Source: Azospirillum sp. TSH100
GTDB lineage: Bacteria > Pseudomonadota > Alphaproteobacteria > Azospirillales > Azospirillaceae
Length of the DNA: 64,000 bases
Direction: 5' to 3'
NCBI RefSeq assembly: GCF_004923295.1
Contig: NZ_CP039634.1
Coordinates: 496,001 to 560,000, forward strand
Shown here in pieces: positions 8,453 to 20,111 of the stretch. The notes beneath the pieces are model-generated. The model was not told where the DNA came from. It saw only the letters and a list, made by a program, of their open reading frames with translations, and ran no database searches. The position numbers and the translations under genes are program-made. Positions within the stretch are counted from its first letter, which is position 1. Every line of letters begins with the position of its first letter.

Positions 8453-9277
8453 TCAGACTGCCTGCGCCGCCAGCTTTCGTGCCTGACGATCGATGAACCA
8501 CCAGGCGCCGCTCGACGCCATCTGGCACAGGCGGGTGTGTGGCTTCAGCCCGCAAGCCTTGAACACCATGGCGATGGCGCGGTCGACATGCTTGCGGCGA
8601 TAGCGGCCGAAGGCGCGGCGCTTGTAGGCGGCGTTGTAGAGCTTGTGCTCGTACGCGGCCTCGGCCGGGGCGTTGGCGGCATAGTAGGCATAAGCCAGCT
8701 CGTCGTCTTCCGACTCGCCGATGCGCGACAGCGCCACCTTCAGCCGCTGGACCTTGTTCAGCCCTTCGCGGTCCAGGTACTTCTTGGCGTAGGTGTAGAA
8801 GATCTTGTAGTGGCGCAGCTCGTCGGCGGCGATGTTGCGGCAGATCTCCTTCAAAACCGGCTCGTCGGTCGAATCGCCGATGGCGGCATAGTAGGAGCTG
8901 GTGCCGGTCTCGACCATGCAGCGTGCGATCATCTCGCCGGTGCGCGAGCCGCGGACCGAGGCATCGAGGTCGATCGGCACGCGGTAGCCGGCACGGAAAC
9001 GCTCGACCGCCGCCCGGAAGTCGAAGCTGGGATCGACCAGTTCGGCCCAGCGGCCCAGCGCCTCGCCATGCTGGACCTCCTCGACCGCCCAGCCGCGGGC
9101 GGCCTCCTGGAACTCCGGATCGTCGCTGAAGACATTGCACAGATAGGCGGTGTAGTCGTCGGCGTTGAACTCCACCAGTGCCGCCGCCTTGATCAGCGGA
9201 ACCAGATCGGGATCGATCTTGCTGGAATCGAAACGGTCCCAGGGAAGCTCGTCGATCCGCCAATGCGCACGCACCAT
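8453..9277 (-). CDS. Ferritin-like di-iron protein
   Basis: A 274-residue protein from the ATG at 9277 (AGAGCGG upstream); the frame remains open to a TTG at 9430 but that extension looks non-conserved. Two helix motifs of the ferritin-like superfamily are visible: WAVEEVQHGEALGRW (E-E-x-x-H) and AADELRHYKIFY (E-x-x-H), the spacing expected for a four-helix di-iron carboxylate site as in acyl-ACP desaturases and rubrerythrin relatives. The C-terminus is basic (RRKHVDRAIAMVFKACG). The substrate is unknown; oxygen-dependent lipid modification is one option but inferred. It stands downstream of the ATP synthase operon, separated by a terminator. Confidence 0.7.
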   Translation of the reverse strand: MVRAHWRIDELPWDRFDSSKIDPDLVPLIKAAALVEFNADDYTAYLCNVFSDDPEFQEAARGWAVEEVQHGEALGRWAELVDPSFDFRAAVERFRAGYRVPIDLDASVRGSRTGEMIARCMVETGTSSYYAAIGDSTDEPVLKEICRNIAADELRHYKIFYTYAKKYLDREGLNKVQRLKVALSRIGESEDDELAYAYYAANAPAEAAYEHKLYNAAYKRRAFGRYRRKHVDRAIAMVFKACGLKPHTRLCQMASSGAWWFIDRQARKLAAQAV

Positions 9278-9445
9278 GATCCGCTCTACCGCCTCGTCTT
9301 GGGCCGCATCCTTGGCGGCCGGGTCATATCGGGAAAGGGTTCGCCGCCCCGTATCCCCGCCAGTTCCATAAGCTGCGGCAGGGTTCACGGTCCAGGCCTT
9401 CGAATGTAATCGGTCTTCGCCGCGATGCAACCAAGTCGCAAAGCA

Positions 9446-9477
9446 AACGGGCGGCCTGGATGCCCAAGCCGCCCGTT
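9446..9477 (-). terminator. Terminator candidate after the atp operon
   Basis: Perfect 10-bp stem (AACGGGCGGC at 9446-9455 with its complement at 9468-9477) and a 12-base loop. Read on the minus strand the stem ends in GTTTGCTTTGC, a T-rich tail, directly after atpC. Confidence 0.6.
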
Positions 9478-9533
9478 AGACCGAAGAGATATATGCCGTT
9501 TGCCCTGTTGTCAGAGCCGACGGCCATCTCCGC

Positions 9534-9950
9534 TCAGTGAGCGGAGGCCTGGGTCAGCGCATCCAGCTTGGCGCGCGCGACCGCCAGCTTGGACTCGGCA
9601 GCGGCGCGCTCGGCATCCGACTTGCTGTCGTCCAGATCCTCGGACAGATCCTTGATCTGCTTCTCGACCGCGGCGCGGTCCAGGTCGGTCAGCGCCACCG
9701 CTTCCTCGGCCAGAACGGTGCAGCGGGCCTCGGTGACCTCGGCGAAGCCGCCGGCGACGAATACGCGGTCTACCACGCGGTCGCCCTCATAGACGTCGAT
9801 GACACCCGGACGCACGGTCGAGATCATCGGCGAATGACCGGCGAGCACGCCGAAATCGCCTTCCGAACCCGGCACCACGACCATGTCCACGGGCTGCGAC
9901 TTCAGCAGCTTTTCCGGCGAGACCAGCTCGAATTCGACTTTATCGGCCAT
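9534..9950 (-). CDS. atpC: ATP synthase epsilon subunit
   Basis: A 138-residue central-stalk subunit of F1. The N-terminal beta-sandwich starts VEFELVSPEKLL and includes the conserved VVVPGSEGDFGVLAGHSPM; the C-terminal part is the helical hairpin that can inhibit ATP hydrolysis. It is the last gene of atpHAGDC. A large GC-rich hairpin sits between atpD and this gene. Confidence 0.95.
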   Translation of the reverse strand: MADKVEFELVSPEKLLKSQPVDMVVVPGSEGDFGVLAGHSPMISTVRPGVIDVYEGDRVVDRVFVAGGFAEVTEARCTVLAEEAVALTDLDRAAVEKQIKDLSEDLDDSKSDAERAAAESKLAVARAKLDALTQASAH

Positions 9951-9976
9951 GGGTTTCCTGGTGCCTCTTCATAGGA

Positions 9977-10007
9977 ACCCCCTCCCCCGCTGACGGGGGG
10001 AGGGGGT
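9977..10007. other. Strong GC-rich hairpin between atpD and atpC
   Basis: Left arm ACCCCCTCCCCCG (9977-9989), loop CTGA, right arm CGGGGGGAGGGGGT (9994-10007); 13 pairs with one bulged G. No T-run follows on the minus strand, so it is better read as an RNA processing or partial-attenuation element that lowers or stabilises atpC message than as a full terminator. Confidence 0.5.
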
Positions 10008-10107
10008 GTGCTGATGTCGATTTCCGCCCGGCCGTCTCACGCCTCTTCACAAGGCCGATGGGGCCGGGTCGGAATGCCGCGATCCCGGCCGGGATCAAAC
10101 GACAGGA

Positions 10108-11595
<1,488 letters not shown>

Positions 11596-11615
11596 CTACG
11601 TGTCGGATGCGGCCG

Positions 11616-12500
11616 TTACAGGGCTTCGGCACCGGAGATGATCTCGATCAGCTCCTTGGTGATGTAGGCCTGGCGCGTCCGGTTGTAGGTGATCGTCAGC
11701 TTGTTGATCATGTCGCCGGCGTTGCGCGTCGCGTTGTCCATCGCGGTCATCCGGGCGCCCTGTTCGGACGCGGCGCTCTCCAGGAGGGCGCGGTAGATCT
11801 GGATGGACAGGTTGCGCGGCAGCAGTTCGGCGAGGATCTGCTCCTCGTCCGGCTCGAACTCATAGAGCGGCTTCACCTCGTCGGTGGCCGCGGCAGCCTC
11901 GCCGGGGACGGCGAAGGGAATGAGCTGCTGAACCGTGACGATCTGGGAGATCGCCGACTTGAACTTGTTGAAGACGACCGAGCAGACGTCGAACTCGCCG
12001 GCGTCGAACATCGCCAGCACCTTCGTCGCCACCATGTCGGCATCGCTGAAGCCGAGCCGGCGGCGGCCGACATCCTCGTAGCTCTCGACGATCAGCGAGG
12101 CGAACTCGCGGCGCAGCTGGTCGCGGCCCTTGCGGCCGACGGTCAGCAGCTTGACGGTCTTGCCCTCGCCCTGCAGGCGCGTGATCTGGCGCTTGGCCTC
12201 GCGGACGATGGAGCCGTTGAAGGCGCCGCACAGACCGCGGTCGGAGCTGATGACGACCAGCAGATGCACCTTGTCGGCGCCCGTCCCGGTCATCAGCTTC
12301 GGCCCGTTGCCGCTGTCCTGCACGTTGGCGGCCAGCGACGACAGCATGCGGCCCATACGCTCCGCGTAGGGACCGCTGGCTTCCGCCTGCTCCTGAGCGC
12401 GGCGCAGCTTGGAAGCCGCGACCATCTTCATGGCCGAGGTGATCTTGCGCGTCGACTGGACGCTCGAGATCCGGTTCTTTAGGTCCTTGAGGTTAGGCAT
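11616..12500 (-). CDS. atpG: ATP synthase gamma subunit
   Basis: A 294-residue rotor subunit. The N-terminal helix [20 protein letters not shown] and C-terminal helix ([20 protein letters not shown]) form the coiled-coil axle that turns inside the alpha/beta ring; the Rossmann-like middle contains [10 protein letters not shown]. Length and both ends match the family. Confidence 0.96.
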   Translation of the reverse strand: MPNLKDLKNRISSVQSTRKITSAMKMVAASKLRRAQEQAEASGPYAERMGRMLSSLAANVQDSGNGPKLMTGTGADKVHLLVVISSDRGLCGAFNGSIVREAKRQITRLQGEGKTVKLLTVGRKGRDQLRREFASLIVESYEDVGRRRLGFSDADMVATKVLAMFDAGEFDVCSVVFNKFKSAISQIVTVQQLIPFAVPGEAAAATDEVKPLYEFEPDEEQILAELLPRNLSIQIYRALLESAASEQGARMTAMDNATRNAGDMINKLTITYNRTRQAYITKELIEIISGAEAL

Positions 12501-12587
12501 GCCGGCCCTTCAATTCCGCTCGAGGTCGTTCCGTGACCGTCTCTGCAAGACGGTGGGGGGCGGTTTCCCGCCCCCGCGCGCGGTCGG

Positions 12588-14117
12588 TCAGGCGAAGACC
12601 TTGGCGAAGCCGTCGAGGAACGCCTTCAGCTTCTCTTCGGTCGCCGAGGTGATCTGCTTGTCGGTGCGGATCGCCGCCAGGATATCGGCGCCCTTGGCGC
12701 GGATCTCCGACAGGAACTTGGCCTCGAAGCGGTTCACGTCCTCGACGCGGATGGCGTCCAGGTAGCCCTTCACGCCGGCGAAGATCGACACGACCTGCTC
12801 TTCCACCGGCAGCGGCTGGAACTGGCCCTGCTTCAGCAGCTCGGTCAGACGGGCGCCGCGGGCCAGCAGGCGCTGGGTCGAGGCGTCGAGGTCCGAGGCG
12901 AACTGGGCGAAGGCGGCCATCTCGCGGTACTGCGCGAGTTCCATCTTGATGGTGCCGGCGACCTGCTTCATCGCCTTGATCTGGGCGGCGGAGCCGACGC
13001 GGCTCACCGACAGACCGACGTTGATGGCGGGACGGATGCCCTTATAGAACAGGCCGGTTTCCAGGAAGATCTGACCGTCGGTGATCGAGATCACGTTGGT
13101 CGGAATGTAGGCGGACACGTCGCCGGCCTGGGTCTCGATGACCGGCAGGGCGGTCAGAGAGCCGTTGCCATGGGCATCGCCCATCTTGGCGGCGCGCTCC
13201 AGCAGACGGCTGTGGAGGTAGAACACGTCGCCCGGATAGGCTTCGCGGCCCGGCGGACGGCGGAGCAGCAGCGACATCTGGCGGTAGGCGACGGCCTGCT
13301 TGGACAGATCGTCGTACACGATCAGGGCGTGCATGCCGTTGTCGCGGAAATACTCGCCCATCGTGCAGCCGGTGTACGGCGCCAGGAACTGCAGCGGAGC
13401 CGGCTCCGACGCGGTGGCGGCGACGACGATGGAGTATTCCATGGCGCCGGCGTCTTCCAGGGTCTTGACGATCTGGGCGACGGTCGAACGCTTCTGGCCG
13501 ACGGCGACGTAGATGCAGTAGAGCTTCTTGCTCTCGTCGTCGCCCTGGTTGATCGGCTTCTGGTTCAGGAAGGTGTCGATGACGACGGCGGTCTTGCCGG
13601 TCTGACGGTCACCGATGATCAGCTCGCGCTGGCCGCGCCCGATCGGAACCAGGCTGTCGACGGCCTTCAGGCCGGTCTGCATCGGCTCGTGCACCGACTT
13701 GCGCGGGATGATGCCGGGGGCCTTCACCTCGACGCGCTTGCGCTCGACGTCGACCAGCGGACCCTTGCCGTCGATCGGGTTGCCGAGGCCGTCAACCACG
13801 CGGCCCAGCAGGCCACGGCCGACCGGAACGTCGACGATGGTGCCGGTGCGCTTGACGGTGTCGCCTTCCTTGATGCCGCGGTCGTCGCCGAAGATCACGA
13901 TACCGACATTGTCGGTCTCGAGGTTCAGCGCCATGCCCTGCAGGCCACCGGGGAACTCGACCATTTCGCCGGCGCGGACGTTGTCCAGGCCGTGCACGCG
14001 GGCGACGCCGTCACCCACCGACAGGACCTGACCAACCTCGGCGACATCCGCCTCGGTCCCGAAATTCGCGATCTGCTGCTTGAGGATCGCAGAGATTTCT
14101 GCGGCGCGGATATCCAT
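12588..14117 (-). CDS. atpA: ATP synthase alpha subunit
   Basis: A 509-residue non-catalytic nucleotide-binding subunit of F1. It begins [16 protein letters not shown], has the P-loop [11 protein letters not shown] and the alpha signature [17 protein letters not shown]. Its ATG overlaps the atpH stop codon (TGATG), so translation of the two is coupled. Confidence 0.97.
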   Translation of the reverse strand: MDIRAAEISAILKQQIANFGTEADVAEVGQVLSVGDGVARVHGLDNVRAGEMVEFPGGLQGMALNLETDNVGIVIFGDDRGIKEGDTVKRTGTIVDVPVGRGLLGRVVDGLGNPIDGKGPLVDVERKRVEVKAPGIIPRKSVHEPMQTGLKAVDSLVPIGRGQRELIIGDRQTGKTAVVIDTFLNQKPINQGDDESKKLYCIYVAVGQKRSTVAQIVKTLEDAGAMEYSIVVAATASEPAPLQFLAPYTGCTMGEYFRDNGMHALIVYDDLSKQAVAYRQMSLLLRRPPGREAYPGDVFYLHSRLLERAAKMGDAHGNGSLTALPVIETQAGDVSAYIPTNVISITDGQIFLETGLFYKGIRPAINVGLSVSRVGSAAQIKAMKQVAGTIKMELAQYREMAAFAQFASDLDASTQRLLARGARLTELLKQGQFQPLPVEEQVVSIFAGVKGYLDAIRVEDVNRFEAKFLSEIRAKGADILAAIRTDKQITSATEEKLKAFLDGFAKVFA

Positions 14118-14686
14118 CAGACTGATCCCCCTGAGGCCTTCATGGCGAGTTGCAATTTGTTCAGCTTCGTGCGCACCGAGGTATCGACCATGCGCGAGCC
14201 GAACTTAACGATCATGCCGCCGATCAGCTCCGGATCGACGGAGGTGTTCACCAACACCTTGGAACCGATGGACGCCTTGAGCGCGTCGATGACGGCGTTG
14301 CGCTGGGCGTCGCTCAGCGGCTGGGCCGAGGTGACCTGCGCCGTGACCTCGCCGCGGCGCCGGGCCAGTTCGGCCAGGAAGCCTTCGATCATCCCGTCGA
14401 TCGCGAACAGGCGGCGGTTGGCCGCCACCAGCCCGATGAAGCGCTTGGTCAGGTCCGACAGGCCGGCGCTGTCCATGACAGCGGCCATGGCCCTGCCCTG
14501 ATCGGCACGGCTGATGACGGGGCTACGGACGAGGCGGCGGAGGTCAGCGCTCTCGGCCAGGATCTGCTTCAGCGTGGTCAGGTCGCTCGCGACCGTGTCC
14601 AACGCCTGGTTTTCGTCCGCAAGCTCGAACAGCGCGGTGGAGTAACGCGCGGCGAGTTCGGATACGCCTGTTCCTTCGGATGCCAC
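14117..14686 (-). CDS. atpH: ATP synthase delta subunit
   Basis: A 189-residue peripheral-stalk subunit linking F1 to the b subunits. The N-terminal six-helix domain ([14 protein letters not shown]) and the C-terminal signature [17 protein letters not shown] are typical. It is the first gene of the F1 operon; the Fo genes are not in this window, as expected for alphaproteobacteria where Fo and F1 operons are separate. Confidence 0.95.
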   Translation of the reverse strand: MASEGTGVSELAARYSTALFELADENQALDTVASDLTTLKQILAESADLRRLVRSPVISRADQGRAMAAVMDSAGLSDLTKRFIGLVAANRRLFAIDGMIEGFLAELARRRGEVTAQVTSAQPLSDAQRNAVIDALKASIGSKVLVNTSVDPELIGGMIVKFGSRMVDTSVRTKLNKLQLAMKASGGSV

Positions 14687-15068
14687 CTGATCCCTCGAAT
14701 TGAGTTCGGTAGACGGTGAATTCGGCGGCCTTATAGGGTGTCAACCCGAGGCACAAACACCCCGGCCGCGAAAGCGAGCGGTCCAATATCACAGGAATCG
14801 CGCCCACGCAACGGGGTCTGGACAATTTGGCTGCGGCGTTTTGAGCAACTGCGGAATCATTGGTCGCAATTGCGTTCGCCGAGGACTCGGGCGCCGCTCG
14901 ACTGGTCATACCGGCTGTGACTTCGATGTGGCCCTATAGCCTGTTTAATTCAAGGTTAACCAATCTGATCCACGGTCGGCCCGAACCGCGCGGGCGGCCG
15001 ATCCGACCTTGGTTTCCCGTCATTTCGCCCCGCCGCAGCCGGTCCAGGCGACCAGGGACTTATCCGCG
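14687..15068. other. Divergent intergenic region atpH / hypothetical gene (382 bp)
   Basis: No gene is supported here. The region must hold the atp operon promoter (leftward) and a promoter for the gene at 15069. The part at 14936-14975 is AT-rich (TGTTTAATTCAAGGTTAACC). A TTGACA-like box on the minus strand (14739-14744) lacks a good -10 at the right distance, so no promoter is called. Confidence 0.4.
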
Positions 15069-15476
15069 ATGACCATCCTGCCGACGACCGACACCGTTGC
15101 GACCGCTGCGGTGGATTCCGACGCGAGCGCCGCCGCCGGCCCCGGTTTCCGCGGGGAGGAGCGCGCGGCGAACGTCATCCAGTTCTGCCGCGCCCGCTTT
15201 ACCCCGGACGACCTCGACGCCTTCGCCACCGTGGCCGAACCGAAGATTCGCGACGGCCATTGGGCCGGTGTGCTGCGCGAGTCGGGACGCGATCATGACC
15301 GGCTTCTGGTGCTGCTGCCCGAAGTCGACCGCCCGGTCTTCCGCTTCGAGCGCGACGCCAAGGGCCGCTACAGCCTGTCCTTCCATGACCGTTCGGGCTG
15401 GTATGGCATCGGTGCCGGCGACAGCGCCGCCGACTGCCTGTCGATCTGGCGGCCGCGCCGCCCGCGGACGTCCTGA
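15069..15476 (+). CDS. Conserved hypothetical protein (135 aa)
   Basis: A 135-residue soluble protein from the ATG at 15069. The first 30 residues are Ala/Thr-rich and probably disordered; the rest is a compact acidic-basic domain (ANVIQFCRARFTPDDLDAFA, then RPVFRFERDAKGRYSLSF and a DRSGWYGIGAG turn). No catalytic motif, membrane segment or signal peptide is visible. I do not recognise a family. It stands alone between the atp operon and the Cache gene. Confidence 0.6.
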   Translation: MTILPTTDTVATAAVDSDASAAAGPGFRGEERAANVIQFCRARFTPDDLDAFATVAEPKIRDGHWAGVLRESGRDHDRLLVLLPEVDRPVFRFERDAKGRYSLSFHDRSGWYGIGAGDSAADCLSIWRPRRPRTS

Positions 15477-15559
15477 CCTCCCCTGGATTTGGCCGCGGTA
15501 ATTTTCACCATGTAAAAAACCGGCCTGCGGCATCCCGCCGCAGCGGTTTCACAAACGCC

Positions 15560-16075
15560 TCAGCGATAGACCCCGACCGCCAGCATGTAAGGCTTGCCGT
15601 TCAGGACCAGACGGCGGGCGTGCATCGTCTTGCGCGCGACTTGGCCCGTCAGCGGATCGATCCATTGATAGGTGACGTCGGTGCGGCCGTCGCGCGCCAC
15701 CCCGTCCAGCGCCTCGCGGATGAAGGGCTTGCCGTCGACATCGTGCAGGTCCTTCAGGTCCGACCCGTTCAGCGTCGCGGTCCAGCCATGGGCGACCATC
15801 ACGCCCTTGTCGTCCAGCAGCATCGGGTAGAGGTCGCGGTCGGTGAAAGCGCTATCATGGCCGGCAAACGCTTCGGCCGCCGCGTCCGGACCGATCCGCT
15901 CCAACAGCTGCTGGGCCCGGTCGATCATGGTCAGCGCTTCGGCATCGGTGCCGCGGGTGCGGGCCGGGGCGCCGGCGGCGAAGGCGATGACCACCAGCAG
16001 CAGAAGGACCGGCAGCACGGTCAGCAGCGTTTGCCGCTGAACACGCAGACGAAGCTTGGAGATCACGCCGACCAT
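15560..16075 (-). CDS. Single-Cache-domain membrane-anchored sensor-like protein
   Basis: A 171-residue protein starting MVGVISKLRLRVQRQTLL, with a basic N-terminus and one hydrophobic segment (about residues 17-38) that is either a signal peptide or a signal anchor. The remainder resembles a single Cache domain: a long helix (DRAQQLLERIGPDAAAEAF), then YPMLLDDKGVMVAHGW and a TYQWIDPLTGQVARK strand pair. These are periplasmic small-molecule-binding modules normally fused to chemoreceptors or kinases; here no output domain follows. It may act as a free binding protein. It is downstream of priA with a 215-bp gap. Confidence 0.7.
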   Translation of the reverse strand: MVGVISKLRLRVQRQTLLTVLPVLLLLVVIAFAAGAPARTRGTDAEALTMIDRAQQLLERIGPDAAAEAFAGHDSAFTDRDLYPMLLDDKGVMVAHGWTATLNGSDLKDLHDVDGKPFIREALDGVARDGRTDVTYQWIDPLTGQVARKTMHARRLVLNGKPYMLAVGVYR

Positions 16076-16290
16076 CAGCCAGAACCTGTGCCTATGGATG
16101 TTTGGGTCCGTTGGCTCGGACCCGGGAGGGATGTTTCGGTTCGGAACCATCCTGGCCGTGGTAATACCATGCCCCACATCACGCAATGGGCCAAACGTCA
16201 CAGGTGCCATGTCTGACCGGCCCGGCGACCGGATCGTGTCAATTCGCCGCAGCCTGCCCGGTCCAAGCCAAAGCCTTTGAAGGAAGCTGC

Positions 16291-18609
16291 CTACAGGAAG
16301 CTGTAGGGGTCCACGTCGATCTGGACGCGGATGGCCGGCGGGATCTCCACCTTGTCCAGCCATTCGGCGATCAGCGGCTGCACCTGGGTGCTGCGCGGCG
16401 CCTTCAGCAGCAGGCGGCGGCGGTGCCGCCCGCGCAGCAGGGCAAGCGGCGCCGGGGCCGGCCCCAGCACATGGACCGTGTCGCTGCGCGGCGCCGCTCG
16501 GCCGAGCGCCATCGCCACCCGTTCGACCAGGGTCGGATCCTCGCCCGACACGATCAGCGCCGCCAGCCGCCCGAAGGGCGGCATGCCGGCCTCCAGCCGC
16601 ATCTCCGCCTCCAGCTGGTAGAAGCCGTCGCGGTCGCCGGCGGCCAGCGCCTGCATCACCGGATGCTCGGGCATGAAGGTCTGCAGCATCACCCGCCCCG
16701 GCCGCTCGCCGCGACCGGCGCGCCCGGCCACCTGATGCAGCAGTTGGTAGGTGCGCTCCGCCGCCCGCAGGTCGCCACCGTTCAGACCCAGATCGGCGTC
16801 GACCACCCCCACCAGGGTCAGCATCGGGAAATGGTGGCCCTTCGCCATCACCTGGGTGCCGATGATGATGTCCAGCTCGTGCCGGCCGATGCTCTCCACC
16901 ATCTCCTGGATGGCGCGCGGGCCATGCAGGGTGTCGGACGCCATGATGGCGGCGCGGGCGTCGGGGAACAGCTCCGCCACCTCCTCGGCGATGCGCTCCA
17001 CCCCGGGACCGCAGGCGGCCATGGCGCCCTCCTCGCCGCATTCCGGGCAGGCATGCGGCAAGGGCTGCTGCAGGCCGCAATGGTGGCATTGCAGCTTGCG
17101 GGCGAGCCGGTGCTCGACCAGCCAAGCCGTGCAGTTCGGGCATTGCATGCGGTGGCCGCAGGCGCGGCACAAGGTCAGCGGGGCATAGCCGCGGCGGTTC
17201 AGGAACAGCATCGCCTGCTCGCCGCCGGCCAGCGTGTCGGTCAGCGCCTGTCGCAGGCTGGGCGCCAGCCAGTGCCGGGCCGGCGGGCGGTCGCGCCGCA
17301 GGTCGACCAGTTCCACGTCGGGCAGCACGGCGCCGCCATGGCGGGACGGCAGCTCGATCCGGGCATAACGGTGGCTGTCGGCATTGACCTTGGTCTCCAG
17401 CGACGGCGTGGCGGAGACCAGGACGATGGGCAGTCCGCCCAGATGCGCCCGCGCCACCGCCATGTCGCGGGCGTGGTAGATCGCGCCCTCCTCCTGCTTG
17501 TAGGCGGAGTCGTGCTCCTCGTCGACGACGATGACGCCCAGATCGGGATAGGGCAGGAACAGCGCCGAGCGCGCCCCCACCACGACCGGCACCTCGCCCT
17601 TCGACACCGCGCGCCAGGTGTCGCGGCGCTGCGCCCCTGTCAGTTCGGAATGCCATTCCGCCGGCGGCGCGCCGAAGCGCCGGGCGAAGCGGTCGAGCCA
17701 CTGGGCCGACAGCGCGATCTCCGGCAGCAGAACCAGAGCCTGCTTGCCCTGCTCCAGCGCCGCCGAGATCGCCTCGTAATAGACCTCCGTCTTGCCCGAT
17801 CCGGTGACTCCGTCGAGCAGGACGGTGGAGTAGCGCCCCGACGCCACCCGCCCGCGCAGGTCGTCGGCCGCCGCCCGCTGGTTGGTCGACAGGGTGGGAC
17901 CGGGCCGCCGCCAGTCCGGCCGGCCGAGGCGTGTCGGCTGAAGCAGCATCGGCTCCAGCAGCCCGGCCTCCGCCAGCCCGCGCACCACGGTGATGCCGCA
18001 GCCGGCCTCCTCCGCCAGCTCCGCGGGCGTGCGGGGAGGCCCATCCTCCAGCAGCGCCAGGATACGCTTACGCGGGTCGGTCATCTTGAAGCCGGGCGGC
18101 GGCTCCGCGTCATGCTTGCGCAGATAGGCCAGCATCGGCTTCGGCGGCTCCAGCGCGGACGGCACGCTGACCGCCATGCGCAGGACGAAGCCCGGCGGCG
18201 TCATGGTGTAGGCGGCGACCCATTCGACGAAGCGGCGGCCGACCCCGGTCATCGGCGGCACCTCGAACCGGCGCATCACCGGCTTGAGCCGGCCGGACTC
18301 GAGCGCCCCGGCGCCGGGGCCCCAGACGACGCCGATCACCCGGCGCGGCCCCAGCGGCACTTCGACGAAATCGCCGGGAACCAGTTCCATGCCGTCCGGC
18401 ACGCGGTAGTCGTAGGCCTCGCGCAGTGGCAGCGGCAGCAGGACGGCGACGCGGCGGTCGGACCCGTGACGCTGCGGCTTTTCCGGCAAATCTGCGGAAT
18501 TGCCCCTGGAATCGGCTGCGGAATCGCCTTCGGGCTGCCCCGTTTCGGGCGCGTCCCCAAGAAGATCCCCCTGGAAGCCCGGGGCGGAACTGGCGGAAGT
18601 CGAACGCAT
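16291..18609 (-). CDS. priA: Primosomal protein N' (replication restart helicase PriA)
   Basis: A 772-residue superfamily 2 DNA helicase that reloads the replisome at stalled forks. Visible are the N-terminal 3'-end-binding domain ([20 protein letters not shown]), Walker [13 protein letters not shown], the DEEHD box, SATPSLE, two zinc-binding clusters ([13 protein letters not shown] and [17 protein letters not shown]) and the C-terminal [13 protein letters not shown]. The first 45 residues before the conserved part are low complexity, so a later start is possible. It diverges from the transaldolase gene. Confidence 0.95.
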   Translation of the reverse strand: MRSTSASSAPGFQGDLLGDAPETGQPEGDSAADSRGNSADLPEKPQRHGSDRRVAVLLPLPLREAYDYRVPDGMELVPGDFVEVPLGPRRVIGVVWGPGAGALESGRLKPVMRRFEVPPMTGVGRRFVEWVAAYTMTPPGFVLRMAVSVPSALEPPKPMLAYLRKHDAEPPPGFKMTDPRKRILALLEDGPPRTPAELAEEAGCGITVVRGLAEAGLLEPMLLQPTRLGRPDWRRPGPTLSTNQRAAADDLRGRVASGRYSTVLLDGVTGSGKTEVYYEAISAALEQGKQALVLLPEIALSAQWLDRFARRFGAPPAEWHSELTGAQRRDTWRAVSKGEVPVVVGARSALFLPYPDLGVIVVDEEHDSAYKQEEGAIYHARDMAVARAHLGGLPIVLVSATPSLETKVNADSHRYARIELPSRHGGAVLPDVELVDLRRDRPPARHWLAPSLRQALTDTLAGGEQAMLFLNRRGYAPLTLCRACGHRMQCPNCTAWLVEHRLARKLQCHHCGLQQPLPHACPECGEEGAMAACGPGVERIAEEVAELFPDARAAIMASDTLHGPRAIQEMVESIGRHELDIIIGTQVMAKGHHFPMLTLVGVVDADLGLNGGDLRAAERTYQLLHQVAGRAGRGERPGRVMLQTFMPEHPVMQALAAGDRDGFYQLEAEMRLEAGMPPFGRLAALIVSGEDPTLVERVAMALGRAAPRSDTVHVLGPAPAPLALLRGRHRRRLLLKAPRSTQVQPLIAEWLDKVEIPPAIRVQIDVDPYSFL

Positions 18610-18714
18610 CGGCTAGAGTGGCCTCATGTCCCGGGCACCGGGCGGGACGGCGCGTCGGTCAGCTTTCCGGCGCGGCCGGTTCCGGTCAACATCAGCAAGC
18701 ATGGACCCTTCGTC

Positions 18715-19371
18715 ATGAAGTTCTTCGTCGACACCGCCGACATCGCCGAGATCCGCGATCTGGCCGATACCGGTCTGCTGGACGGTGTTACCACCAACCC
18801 CTCCCTGATCGCCAAGTCCGGCCGCAAGTTCCTCGACCTCGTGGCGGAGATTTGCGACGTCGTCAACGGTCCGGTCAGCGCCGAGGTGGCGTCCACCGAC
18901 TTCGAGACCATGCTTGCCGAGGCCCACAAGATCGCCAAGATCTCGCACCGCGTCGCGGTGAAGGTGCCGCTGACCCCGGCCGGCCTGAAGGTCTGCAAGA
19001 TCATCTCGTCCGAAGGGACGATGGTCAACGTCACGCTGTGCTTCTCCCCCGCCCAGGCGATCCTGGCGGCCAAGGCCGGCGCCAGCTTCGTGTCTCCCTT
19101 CGTCGGCCGCCTGGACGACATCGGCCAGGACGGCATGGGCATCATCACCGACATCTGTGAGATCTATCGCAACTACGACGCCTTCAAGACCGAGGTGCTG
19201 GTGGCGTCGATCCGCAACCCGATGCACATCGTCAAGGCCGCCCGCCTGGGCGCCCATGTCGTGACCGCCCCGGCGTCGGTGCTGAAGCAGCTGTTCAACC
19301 ACCCGCTGACCGACAAGGGTCTCGCCCAGTTCGTCGAGGACTGGAAGAAGACCGGCCAGTCGATCCTGTAA
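18715..19371 (+). CDS. tal: Transaldolase / fructose-6-phosphate aldolase (short form)
   Basis: A 218-residue TIM-barrel enzyme of the short transaldolase family. It opens [16 protein letters not shown], includes [13 protein letters not shown], and carries the Schiff-base Lys in [13 protein letters not shown]; the C-terminus has [12 protein letters not shown]. It transfers a dihydroxyacetone unit in the non-oxidative pentose phosphate pathway, or cleaves fructose 6-phosphate; sequence alone does not separate the two. A very long frame runs upstream without a stop, but family homology begins at the ATG at 18715. The next gene follows after 17 bases. Confidence 0.93.
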   Translation: MKFFVDTADIAEIRDLADTGLLDGVTTNPSLIAKSGRKFLDLVAEICDVVNGPVSAEVASTDFETMLAEAHKIAKISHRVAVKVPLTPAGLKVCKIISSEGTMVNVTLCFSPAQAILAAKAGASFVSPFVGRLDDIGQDGMGIITDICEIYRNYDAFKTEVLVASIRNPMHIVKAARLGAHVVTAPASVLKQLFNHPLTDKGLAQFVEDWKKTGQSIL

Positions 19372-19388
19372 GGCGGGCCGGAGCGATC

Positions 19389-20111
19389 ATGGCCGACTGG
19401 GGCCGCGAACCGGGCCACACACCGCGACAGGCGTCGGCGCTCTCTTCGGAGGATGTGCGCGCCTATCTGCGGACCCACCCGGACTTCCTGGCCCAGAATG
19501 CCGATCTGGTCCACCACCTGACCCCGCCGTCGGTCGACCGCGGGCGGGGGGTGGTGGACCTCCAGGCCTTCATGGTTGACCGGCTGCGCGCCGAGGTCCG
19601 CACCCTCAAGGACCAGCAGCGCGAGCTGATCGGCACCAGCCGGGCCAACCTGAACAGCCAGAACCGCATCCATGCCGCGGTGCTTTTCCTGCTCGACGCC
19701 CAGAGCTTCGAGCAGCTGATCCAGACCATCACCACCGACCTCGCGGTCCTTCTCGACCTCGACGTCGCCTGTCTGGTCATCGAATCCAACGGCACCGACA
19801 TTCCCCATGTCCACCGCTCCGGCGTGCGGGTGGTGGAGCCGGGCGCCATAGCCGACCGGCTGGGGCGCGCCGACGTGGTGCTGAACACCGACATCCAGGG
19901 CGATCCCGAGATCTACGGCCCCGGCGCCGGCCTCGTCCGCTCGGAGGCGCTGATCCGCATCCAGGTCTCCAGCGAGACGCCCGACGGCCTGCTCGCCTTC
20001 GGCAGCCGCGAACCCGACACCTTCCACAGCGGCCAGGGCACCGAACTGGTCGGTTTCCTCGCCCGCGTCATCGAGCGGGTGATCCGCGGCTGGCTGGAGC
20101 TGCCGGCGTGA
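19389..20111 (+). CDS. DUF484 (GAF-like) protein
   Basis: A 240-residue cytosolic protein. The N-terminus SSEDVRAYLRTHPDFLAQNADL is the hallmark of DUF484; a coiled-coil helix follows (VDRLRAEVRTLKDQQREL), then a GAF-like domain (residues 100-230). The family is nearly always next to xerC, and here its stop overlaps the xerC start by four bases. Its function is not established; a regulatory role in chromosome segregation or recombination is inferred from linkage. Confidence 0.88.
   Translation: MADWGREPGHTPRQASALSSEDVRAYLRTHPDFLAQNADLVHHLTPPSVDRGRGVVDLQAFMVDRLRAEVRTLKDQQRELIGTSRANLNSQNRIHAAVLFLLDAQSFEQLIQTITTDLAVLLDLDVACLVIESNGTDIPHVHRSGVRVVEPGAIADRLGRADVVLNTDIQGDPEIYGPGAGLVRSEALIRIQVSSETPDGLLAFGSREPDTFHSGQGTELVGFLARVIERVIRGWLELPA

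Noticed and set aside
14716..14744. TTGACA on the minus strand as atp operon promoter
   Set aside because: At 17 bases spacing the -10 would be ATTCAC, only two of six matches; not enough to call.
16186..18714. Long plus-strand frame before the transaldolase
   Set aside because: It is antisense to priA; transaldolase homology begins at the ATG at 18715.
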